The notes under the pieces are model-generated. The model saw nothing but the letters and a program-made list of their open reading frames with translations. It did not search any database and was not told where the DNA came from. DNA of 5,316 bases. Origin: Rubrivivax sp. Lineage in GTDB: Bacteria > Pseudomonadota > Gammaproteobacteria > Burkholderiales > Burkholderiaceae. The stretch covers positions 1 through 5,316 of the forward strand of contig SEEY01000319.1 of the NCBI GenBank assembly GCA_004211235.1, written 5' to 3'. Made by a program: the position numbers and the translations under genes. Shown one piece after another: positions 1-5,137 of this stretch (the stretch's first letter is position 1; every line of letters starts with the position of its first letter).

Positions 1-133
1 GCCTACGCGCGTTGCTCGCGGCCAGCACGGCGAAGGTCAAGCTCATCGTGACGGACGCCGTCCATGCTGAAGACGGCGTCCGTCACGATGAGCTTGACCT
101 TCGCCGTGCTGGCCGCGAGCAACGCGCGTAGGC
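1..133. repeat. 62-bp perfect terminal inverted repeat (left foldback)
   Basis: Bases 1-62 are the exact reverse complement of bases 72-133, with a 9-base loop at 63-71 (catgctgaa). The repeat lies inside bioF. Read on the minus strand, the protein is normal up to the Ser-Met-Asp-Gly motif and then becomes the antisense of the sequence just read. A short natural repeat, gccgtc/gacggc, flanks the loop and encodes genuine BioF residues, so it could have seeded snap-back priming. This is most simply a foldback chimera at the contig end and not a biological element. Bases 1 to about 56 should not be treated as genomic order. Confidence 0.95.
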
Positions 134-614
134 CGGTCACGTCGGCGTGGCCGTAGCGCGTGACGGTGGCCTTGGCCAGCCGCGCCGCGTCGATCAGCGA
201 GGCGTGGTTGAGCTGCTCCGAGAAGATTTCCGTGTGCTCGTCGCCCAGTGCCGTGACGACGGCCAGGTTGGCCATGTAGCCGGTGCAGAAGCCAAGCGCG
301 CGCGCCTGCGGGATGTGCGGTGCGTACCAGCGCGCCAGCGTGTCGGTGACGGCCTGATGCGCAGCGCTGTGCCCGCTGACCAGCGGCGATGCGCCCGAGC
401 CGCCGCCCCACATCCGCGCGCCTTCGGCTATTGCCGCGGCGATTGCCGGCTCGGCGGCCAGGCCCAGGTAGTCGTTGGAGCAGAACATCAGCAGCGGGCG
501 GCCGTTGATGGTCTGGCGCGGCGCGGTGCCGTTGTCGGCCCGGCGCAGGCTGCGGGTCAGGCTCTGCGCGGCGAGGGCGTTGAGCTTGGCGCTCAGGTGG
601 TCAAGCAAGGACAT
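3..614 (-). CDS. bioF: 8-amino-7-oxononanoate synthase (BioF), 3'-truncated by the contig-end foldback
   Basis: BioF is a PLP-dependent alpha-oxoamine synthase of the cytoplasm. It condenses pimeloyl-ACP (or pimeloyl-CoA) with L-alanine to give KAPA, the first step of biotin ring assembly. The N-terminal half is clear: CSNDYLGL at residues 45-52, the Gly-rich GGGSGASPLVSG at 70-81, GFCTGYMANL at 108-117 (cofactor-phosphate region), NHASLIDAARL at 136-146 with His137 expected to stack on PLP, and TDAVFSMDG at 178-186. Family members have about 385-400 residues, and the catalytic Lys and the following His-containing motif lie beyond this point. Residues 187-203 and the TAG stop at 3-5 come from the foldback, so genuine coding ends near base 57. 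The ATG at 614 overlaps the end of bioA by 14 bp, which suggests translational coupling. No strong Shine-Dalgarno is visible. Confidence 0.93.
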   Translation of the reverse strand: MSLLDHLSAKLNALAAQSLTRSLRRADNGTAPRQTINGRPLLMFCSNDYLGLAAEPAIAAAIAEGARMWGGGSGASPLVSGHSAAHQAVTDTLARWYAPHIPQARALGFCTGYMANLAVVTALGDEHTEIFSEQLNHASLIDAARLAKATVTRYGHADVTGLRALLAASTAKVKLIVTDAVFSMDGVRHDELDLRRAGREQRA

Positions 615-1881
615 CGTTCAACGTTTGCGTCACGGCCCCGGCCAGGAAGGCCGCGGTCGCGTCGTCAATCAAGTAAGGGGGCATCAGGTAGACGGTCGAG
701 GCTATCGGGCGGATCAGCAGCTCGTGTTCGCGCGCCGCGAGGTGAAAGCGTTCGGCGAAGCGGGGTGGTGCATCGGGCACGTCGAAGGCCAGGATCATGC
801 CGCGTTGGCGCAGGTGGGTGATGCGCGACGTCAAAGGCGCGAAGGCGCGGGCCAGGCGCTCGGCCTGCAGGCGGTTCTCGTCCAGCTGCCCGGCGTCGAA
901 GCGGTCCAGCACCGCATTCGCCGCCGCGCAGGCCAGCGGGTTGCCGGTGTAGGAGTGCGAATGCAGGAAGCCGCGGGTCACGTCCTCGCTCCAGAAGGCG
1001 GCGAACACGTCGTCCGTCGTCAGCACGAGAGACAGCGGCAGGGTGCCGCCGGTGATGCCCTTGGACAGCAGGATGAAGTCGGGCCACTCCGCTTGCGTCT
1101 GCTCCCAGGCGAAGAAGGTCCCCGTGCGGCCACAGCCGACCGCGATCTCGTCGGCAATGAGATGCACGCCGAACTCGCGCGTCAGCTCACGCAGGCCCTT
1201 CAGATAGCCCGGCGCGTACATGACCATGCCGGCCGCGCCCTGCACCAGCGGCTCGACGATGACGGCGGCGACCTGCTCGTGCCGCTCGCTGAGCAAGACG
1301 CGCATCGCGGCCAGCGCTTCGGCCTCGTTGCCCAGCCGTGCATCGGGCGACGCGACGATGTGGGCCCGCATCAGCAGCGGGTCGTAGGCGTCGCGGAAGA
1401 CCTGCACGTCGGTCACGCTCAAAGCGCCCAGCGTCTCACCGTGATAGCTGTTCTTCAGGCAGACGAACTCGCGCTTCTCGGGCCGGCCGCGGTTCTTGAA
1501 CGAGTGAAAACTCTGCTTCAGCGCGATCTCCACGGCGCTGGCGCCATCGCTGCCGAAGAACGCATGGCCGAGCATGCCGCCGGTGCGGGCCGACAGCCGC
1601 TCGGCCAGCCGCACGGCGGGCTCGTGCGTGCAGCCGGCCAGCATCACGTGGGGCAGCGTGTCGAGCTGCTGCTTGATCGCGTCGTGCAGGGCCTTGTCGC
1701 TGTGGCCGAAGAGGTTGACCCACCAGGACGAGTTGGCATCGAAGTAGCGTCGGCCGTCGGTGCCGAACAGCCAGGGGCCGTCGCCGCGGGCGATGGGCAG
1801 CGGCGGCACGTCGACGAGCCGTGCCATCTGCGTGCACGGGTGCCAGACAGCCGCGCGGCTGCGGTCTTGGAGAGATGTCAT
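601..1881 (-). CDS. bioA: adenosylmethionine-8-amino-7-oxononanoate aminotransferase (BioA)
   Basis: This is DAPA aminotransferase, a class III PLP transaminase of the cytoplasm. It converts KAPA to 7,8-diaminopelargonate with S-adenosylmethionine as amino donor, directly after BioF in biotin synthesis. At 426 residues it has full family length. Visible motifs are SSWWVNLFGH at 51-60 (substrate pocket Trp pair), GSDGASAVEIALK at 110-122 (PLP phosphate), SYHGET at 145-150, IVEPLVQGAAGM at 208-219, ADEIAVGCGRTG at 243-254 (Asp244 pairs with the pyridine nitrogen), LLSKGITGG at 271-279 with Lys274 as Schiff-base lysine, and Arg391 for the substrate carboxylate. The usual N-terminal HPYT motif is HPCT here (Cys16), which I recall as common in betaproteobacterial BioA. 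The ATG at 1881 gives the family N-terminus and overlaps the upstream stop as ATGA. The frame stays open much further upstream, but that part is antisense-like sequence and not BioA. Confidence 0.97.
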   Translation of the reverse strand: MTSLQDRSRAAVWHPCTQMARLVDVPPLPIARGDGPWLFGTDGRRYFDANSSWWVNLFGHSDKALHDAIKQQLDTLPHVMLAGCTHEPAVRLAERLSARTGGMLGHAFFGSDGASAVEIALKQSFHSFKNRGRPEKREFVCLKNSYHGETLGALSVTDVQVFRDAYDPLLMRAHIVASPDARLGNEAEALAAMRVLLSERHEQVAAVIVEPLVQGAAGMVMYAPGYLKGLRELTREFGVHLIADEIAVGCGRTGTFFAWEQTQAEWPDFILLSKGITGGTLPLSLVLTTDDVFAAFWSEDVTRGFLHSHSYTGNPLACAAANAVLDRFDAGQLDENRLQAERLARAFAPLTSRITHLRQRGMILAFDVPDAPPRFAERFHLAAREHELLIRPIASTVYLMPPYLIDDATAAFLAGAVTQTLNDVLA

Positions 1882-2489
1882 GGGGAAGCGGAGCGGCGCA
1901 CGCGGCGGAGCAGCGCACGCAGGAACTTGAAGCAGAACCAGATCAGCGTGGCCATGACGGCCAGCGACGTGACGAGGAGCGGGAAGAAGACGAAGGGATG
2001 CGCCCAGGCCAGCCACAACATGGTCGGCACGGCCACATCGCCCATCAGCGACAGGCCGATGTTGGAGAAGGGCTCGGGCGAGGTGTTCGCCGCCGCCCGC
2101 GTGCTGGCCTTGGCCGTGTGGGCCGTGGCCGCGAGGCCGCCGCCGAGCAGCGCCGCGACGATGGGCCAGGCGCTGCCATGGTCGCCCGCCCAGCCGCTCA
2201 CCAGGCCAGCCACGAGCGCCGCGCCGGCAGGAATGCGGATCAGCGTGTGCAGCGCATCCCAGGCGCTGTCGACGAGCGGAATCTTGTCGGCCAGGAACTC
2301 GACGGCTGCCAGCACCGCAGCGCAAGCCATGACCAGCGGCGAAGCCAGCACCTGCAGACCCGGCGGCAGCGGCACCCAGCCCCAATGCCCGGCGATGCCG
2401 ACCAGCAGCACCGTCAGGTACAGGCGCAGGCCGCTGGCCCAGCCGAGGGCGGCGGCCAGGGCGAGCAGCTGGATGGCGTCGAGGCTCAT
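1878..2489 (-). CDS. DUF4126-family integral membrane protein
   Basis: This 203-residue, strongly hydrophobic protein has about six possible membrane segments (roughly residues 8-32, 47-67, 84-100, 107-124, 148-163 and 166-190). It ends in a basic cytoplasmic-looking tail (RALLRRVRRSASP, 191-203), so it is expected in the inner membrane. DUF4126 signatures are SGLRLYLTVLLVG near the N-terminus (19-31), EFLADKIPLVDSAWDALHT at 64-82, and HTAKASTRAAANTSPEPFSN at 124-143. I know of no biochemical function for the family. The start at 2489 forms an ATGA overlap with the gene before it, and its stop forms another with bioA, so it is translated in step with the biotin genes. A transport or membrane role linked to biotin would be a guess from context only. 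Confidence 0.9.
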   Translation of the reverse strand: MSLDAIQLLALAAALGWASGLRLYLTVLLVGIAGHWGWVPLPPGLQVLASPLVMACAAVLAAVEFLADKIPLVDSAWDALHTLIRIPAGAALVAGLVSGWAGDHGSAWPIVAALLGGGLAATAHTAKASTRAAANTSPEPFSNIGLSLMGDVAVPTMLWLAWAHPFVFFPLLVTSLAVMATLIWFCFKFLRALLRRVRRSASP

Positions 2490-3046
2490 GGCTGTGGTGG
2501 CAACCCAAGTTGGCGGCGAGACGTCCCTACGGCAACAGGGTTGGCATTGCCGGCCATCGCTTGACGCAAGGCGTCCTGAGCTTGCGGCACAAGCACGCGG
2601 TCCGGCGAATTCAGGAGTGCGTCAGTAGAGCGAATCGACGCGAACCAGGGCTCGCCCTGCTCCCGAACCACCCGGGCCATCAGCTCTGCGCTGGCTGCCA
2701 TGGAGGCCGCATCGGCGCCGTACGTGAACAAGGCTTTGTACGTCGAGGCGTTGGCATCGCCGACGCCATCGATGCTTGGGCCGTTGAGGCCGACCGCATT
2801 CGTCGTGTCATTCAAGACCCGAACGCCGAAGTGAATTCGAAAGTGCGGGCCGAACGTGTATTTGTGGATATGAACGAACTCAACAACCAGCTCGGTAGGC
2901 CGCGTGAAGAATGACGGTTTTGTGCGTCTGAAGCCAAGCGGTGCCAGCTCTTTGGCCAGTTGGCGAAGCACTTTCTGTGCATCGAGGCTTTCGCGCTTTT
3001 TCTCCGGGCTTCCCGGCATGGCCATGGTGAATTCGGACGTCCTCAT
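2486..3046 (-). CDS. DUF4304-like hypothetical protein
   Basis: This is a 186-residue soluble protein without signal peptide or membrane segment. The middle resembles DUF4304: a helix LDAQKVLRQLAKELAPLGFRR (21-41) leading to GF, then FFTRPTELVVEFVHIHKY (46-63) and GPHFRIHFGVRV (66-77), and later GEPWFASIRS (131-140). The function of that family is unknown to me and the match is by eye. Start choice is uncertain. ATG at 3046 leaves a 28-bp gap to the previous gene, while in-frame ATGs at 3025 and 3019 give the shorter starts MAMPG and MPGSP. None has a good Shine-Dalgarno. The frame also opens to an ATG at 3133, but that would overlap the neighbouring coding end with an unrelated Arg/Cys-rich stretch. 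GC is visibly lower than in neighbours (about 52% over 2821-2940), hinting at different ancestry. Its stop overlaps the next start (ATGA). Confidence 0.8.
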   Translation of the reverse strand: MRTSEFTMAMPGSPEKKRESLDAQKVLRQLAKELAPLGFRRTKPSFFTRPTELVVEFVHIHKYTFGPHFRIHFGVRVLNDTTNAVGLNGPSIDGVGDANASTYKALFTYGADAASMAASAELMARVVREQGEPWFASIRSTDALLNSPDRVLVPQAQDALRQAMAGNANPVAVGTSRRQLGLPPQP

Positions 3047-3070
3047 AGACTTTGGTGAGACAAGTTTCAA
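3042..3070 (-). promoter_or_regulatory. candidate sigma-70-type internal promoter before the DUF4304-like gene
   Basis: On the minus strand TTGAAA (3070-3065) is followed after exactly 17 bases by TATGAG (3047-3042). These match the TTGACA/TATAAT consensus at 5/6 and 4/6. The -10-like box overlaps the ATG at 3046, so a transcript from here would start near 3035 and would use the ATG at 3025 or 3019. It sits in the longest gap between vapB and bioF and in locally AT-richer DNA, where a chance match is also more likely. If real, it would let the DUF4304-like gene, the DUF4126 gene, bioA and bioF be expressed independently of the vapBC promoter. Confidence 0.3.
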
Positions 3071-3074
3071 GCGT

Positions 3075-3569
3075 TCACGGCAGGCGCGGCTTGAAGCCGG
3101 GCACCGTTGCGTTGAACAGCGCCGCGGCCTCATGCCGGCCCGGCTGGCAGACCATCGAGAAGTTCAGGATCTTGCGCGAGGTCACGTAGCCCAGGCAGAG
3201 GTGCACATGCTGGCCCTCCGCATGCGTGACGAAGGACATCTCCAGCCCGCCGCCGCCGTTGCGCGGCTTGACCTCGCGGAGCAGCACCTGCACCGGCACC
3301 GGGCTGGCCGCCTGGATGGCTGCGATGCGGCTGTCGATGCATTGCTCGGCCAGCGCCTGGGCCTGGTCGTCGGGGATGTCGAAGAAGTCGACGGAAATGA
3401 TGATGGCGGCGCCGTCCTCGTCGGACTGGAAGTTCAGCGTGTTGTCGTCGTCGGTCGGCAGCTGGCGCCACTTGGCGTCGAGGTCGAGCAGGAACTCTGA
3501 GTAGACCAGTGACTGGCGGGGCGGCGGCGGTGGCGCCGTCAGCGAGAAGGTGTAGTTGTAGATGGCCAT
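3075..3569 (-). CDS. hypothetical protein, possible DcrB/PsbP-like fold
   Basis: I do not recognise this 164-residue protein with certainty. It starts MAIYNYTFSL, has a run of five prolines at 13-17 (APPPPPR), then an acidic middle (about 39-68, including TDDDNTLNFQSDEDG) with alternating hydrophobic residues typical of beta strands (AAIIISVDFF, 54-63). A helix-like stretch follows at 66-87. The end pairs strands with LGYVTSRKILNFSMVCQPG (126-144) and a final helix EAAALFNATVPGF (147-159). The order of compact strands, a helix and a closing lipid- or cargo-like LFNATVPGF recalls small DcrB/DUF1795 (PsbP-like) proteins, but this is a weak visual impression. There is no signal peptide, so it is probably cytoplasmic. 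It begins 4 bp after the LiuC-like gene and is probably co-transcribed with it. Confidence 0.8.
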   Translation of the reverse strand: MAIYNYTFSLTAPPPPPRQSLVYSEFLLDLDAKWRQLPTDDDNTLNFQSDEDGAAIIISVDFFDIPDDQAQALAEQCIDSRIAAIQAASPVPVQVLLREVKPRNGGGGLEMSFVTHAEGQHVHLCLGYVTSRKILNFSMVCQPGRHEAAALFNATVPGFKPRLP

Positions 3570-3573
3570 GTGC

Positions 3574-4356
3574 TCAGCTTGCCAGCCAGGACGGCTTGGC
3601 CTTGTTCAGGAAGCTCTGCACGCCCTCGCGGCCTTCGGCGCTGGCGCGGATGTCGGCGATGCGGCGCGCGGTGTCGTCGCGCAGCTCGGGCGTGATCGGC
3701 CGGCCGGCCACGTCCTTGACGAGTTGCTTGCAGGCGCGCACGGCGGCCGTGCCGTTGGCCGTGACGGCGGCGAGGAGTTCGTCGACCTTGGCGTCCAGCG
3801 CGTCGGCCGTGACGACCTCATGCACCAGGCCCAGCCGCTGCGCCTCGGCGGCAGAAAAGCGCTCCGCCGTCACGAAGTAGCGGCGCGACGCCTGCTCGCC
3901 AAGCGCCTTGACGACGTAGGGCCCGATGGTGGCCGGCAGCAGGCCGAGCTTCGCCTCGCTGAGGCAAAAGCCCGCCGTGTCCACGCTGACGACGATGTCG
4001 GCGCAGGCGACCACGCCCACGCCGCCGGCATAGACATCGCCTTGCACGCGGGCGATGACGGGCACCGGGCAGCTGTAGATCGCCCACAGCATGTCGGCCA
4101 GCCGCGTGGCGTCGGCGTGGTTCTCTTCCCATGAGTAGCCGGCCATGGCCTTCATCCAGTTCAAGTCGGCACCCGCGCAGAAGGCCTTGCCCTCGGCGGC
4201 CAGGACGATGGCGCGCAGGTCGCTGCGAGCGCCGAGCGTGGTGAAGGCGTCGGTCAGTTCGGCGATCAGTTCGGCGTTGAAGGCGTTGCGCACCTCGGGG
4301 CGGTTCAGCGTGACGCGGGCAGTGTGGCCTGCGATGGCGATATGCAAGACGGTCAT
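3574..4356 (-). CDS. liuC: enoyl-CoA hydratase/isomerase family protein, probable methylglutaconyl-CoA hydratase (LiuC-like)
   Basis: This is a crotonase-fold protein of 260 residues, normal family length, expected as a cytoplasmic trimer or hexamer. Signatures are VTLNRPEVRNAFN at 15-27, the oxyanion-hole FCAGADLNWMK at 59-69, AGGVGVVACADIV at 110-122, and CLSEAKLGLLPATIGPYVV at 131-149. The C-terminal EGREGVQSFLNKAKPSWL is at 241-258. The DLNWM sequence and the EGREGVQSF ending are typical of LiuC, which hydrates 3-methylglutaconyl-CoA to HMG-CoA in leucine breakdown. Of the two catalytic glutamates of classical crotonases, the second is present (Glu134), while the first is Gly114, as I recall for LiuC relatives. 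No other liu gene is in the window, so substrate is not certain. ATG 4356 was chosen because it gives the family N-terminus. The frame opens further upstream but reads antisense to vapC residues. It lies 4 bp after vapC. Confidence 0.88.
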   Translation of the reverse strand: MTVLHIAIAGHTARVTLNRPEVRNAFNAELIAELTDAFTTLGARSDLRAIVLAAEGKAFCAGADLNWMKAMAGYSWEENHADATRLADMLWAIYSCPVPVIARVQGDVYAGGVGVVACADIVVSVDTAGFCLSEAKLGLLPATIGPYVVKALGEQASRRYFVTAERFSAAEAQRLGLVHEVVTADALDAKVDELLAAVTANGTAAVRACKQLVKDVAGRPITPELRDDTARRIADIRASAEGREGVQSFLNKAKPSWLAS

Positions 4357-4360
4357 GGCG

Positions 4361-4771
4361 TCAGTGGTCAAGGTGGGGCCAGGCTTGCAGGCCGAGGTGG
4401 TCCACGTAAGCGTCGTAGTCGCGATCACGGTGCAGCAGCGCGAAGCCACGCTCGATGCAGAAGGTGGCGATCAGGCAGTCGATGCCGTTGCGGACCGTCA
4501 GGCCCAGGCGACGCAGTTGCCGATATTGGTCGGCCGCGCTGTGGGCGAGTGCCGCTCCGCCGGTGGCCTCGGTCGGCAGGCCGGCGAACAGCGAGCGCGC
4601 AACGCGCAGATCGCTCTCGGCGCGAAAGCCGCGCAGCACCTCGAAGAGCACCAGGTCGGGCAGCACCAGCCGCGTCTGGCCATCGTCCAGCAGCCGTGCG
4701 AGTGCGGCCGTGGCGCCGGTCTCGCGGCCAGCGAAGAGATCGATCCAGACGCCGCTGTCAACGACGACCAT
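4361..4771 (-). CDS. vapC: VapC-type PIN-domain toxin (ribonuclease)
   Basis: This 136-residue PIN-domain protein is the toxin of a VapBC type II toxin-antitoxin pair. Family members are Mg2+-dependent endoribonucleases, many cutting tRNA or rRNA. The acidic site is intact: Asp5 in VVVDSGVWIDLF (2-13), Glu44 in LVLFEVLRGF (40-49), Asp98 in NGIDCLIATFCIE (95-107) and Asp116/Asp118 in LLHRDRDYD (112-120). The Leu-His-Arg-Asp stretch before the last Asp is typical. It appears complete and therefore potentially active; no frame break is visible. Its ATG at 4771 lies 14 bp inside the end of vapB, the usual antitoxin-first coupled arrangement. The natural RNA target cannot be read from sequence. 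Confidence 0.92.
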   Translation of the reverse strand: MVVVDSGVWIDLFAGRETGATAALARLLDDGQTRLVLPDLVLFEVLRGFRAESDLRVARSLFAGLPTEATGGAALAHSAADQYRQLRRLGLTVRNGIDCLIATFCIERGFALLHRDRDYDAYVDHLGLQAWPHLDH

Positions 4772-5078
4772 GGCTCTTGACCTTCGCTGCCGGCTTGCTT
4801 GCGGCCTTGGCCGTCGTCTTGCCGGCAGCGGCGGGCTTGGCCCGATACGCTGCCTCGGACTCAGCGGCGCGAACCATGTTGGGCTGGCCGTCCAGGCGCT
4901 GTTCGTGCTCGTCCCATCCCCACTGAAGCTTGCCTTTCCATTTCAGGATTTCTCGGTAAGCGGCCTGCCGCTTCAGCAGGGCCAGCCCAGCCTCCACGGC
5001 TTCCTTCTTGGTCTTGTACGGGCCGGCAGCCATCGCGGCGTTCATGAGCTCGTCGTCGATGTCGATGTTGGTGCGCAT
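4758..5078 (-). CDS. vapB: VapB-type antitoxin with basic C-terminal tail
   Basis: This is a 106-residue antitoxin paired with the PIN toxin downstream. The N-terminus MRTNIDIDDELMNAAM (1-16) followed by TKKEAVEAGLALLKRQ (23-38) has the strand-helix-helix form of the VapB/DUF2191 ribbon-helix-helix DNA-binding domain, which usually represses its own promoter as a complex with VapC. ILKWKGKLQWGWDEHEQ (44-60) resembles the toxin-neutralising segment after the dimer domain. Relatives often end around residue 65-80. Here the chain continues into an Ala/Lys/Pro-rich tail from about residue 79 to 106 (AAGKTTAKAASKPAAKVK) resembling bacterial histone H1-like tails. The ATG at 5078 gives the standard MRTNIDID start. 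No clear Shine-Dalgarno precedes it. Autoregulation by the repeats just upstream is inferred. Confidence 0.92.
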   Translation of the reverse strand: MRTNIDIDDELMNAAMAAGPYKTKKEAVEAGLALLKRQAAYREILKWKGKLQWGWDEHEQRLDGQPNMVRAAESEAAYRAKPAAAGKTTAKAASKPAAKVKSHGRR

Positions 5079-5137
5079 GATGTGTATGAAGTGCCGTATT
5101 TATGTGGCTGCAGTGTATCAATGAGCGGCTGCGGGCG
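5079..5137 (-). promoter_or_regulatory. vapBC upstream region with candidate operator repeats
   Basis: This 59-bp gap between the acetyltransferase stop and vapB is AT-richer than its surroundings. On the minus strand it contains TTGATACACT (5121-5112) and TTCATACACA (5090-5081), a 10-base direct repeat with two differences. Their starts are 31 bases apart, close to three helical turns, so two VapB dimers could bind the same face of the DNA. TTGATA could also serve as a -35 box, but no good -10 sits 16-18 bases after it; the nearest AT-rich block (cataaata) is too close. The operator role is inferred from position and from known autoregulation of vapBC. Confidence 0.45.
5081..5121 (-). repeat. 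10-base imperfect direct repeat pair, 31-bp period
   Basis: The plus-strand copies are tgtgtatgaa (5081-5090) and agtgtatcaa (5112-5121). Eight of ten bases agree, with a shared core gtgtat. They lie immediately before vapB and nowhere else that I noticed in the window. See the vapBC upstream region for their likely role. Confidence 0.55.

Noticed and set aside
1..614. bioF as a true pseudogene ending in TAG
   Set aside because: The stop lies in the foldback copy; all motifs before it are intact and the frame is unbroken.
1882..2508. An extended N-terminus of bioA, since its frame stays open to 2508
   Set aside because: The extension is low-complexity Arg/Ala/Gly sequence in another frame of the DUF4126 gene, and BioA of normal length starts at 1881 with an ATGA junction.
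475..2628. A 717-codon open frame on the plus strand
   Set aside because: It is antisense to bioF, bioA and the DUF4126 gene. Its product is an Arg/Ala/Gln-rich composition without domains, as expected opposite GC-rich genes.
3047..3133. A longer start for the DUF4304-like protein at 3133
   Set aside because: It would overlap the preceding gene by 59 bp and adds an Arg/Cys/Ser-rich stretch that reads as an alternate frame of that gene.
4357..4449. A longer start for the LiuC-like protein
   Set aside because: The added 31 residues overlap vapC in another frame and match no crotonase N-terminus; MTVLHIAIAG is typical.
5091..5121. A standard -35/-10 promoter for vapB using TTGATA
   Set aside because: The only AT-rich -10 candidates are 12-13 bases downstream, too close, and the correctly spaced hexamer (TACGGC) is a poor match; kept only as an undefined regulatory region.
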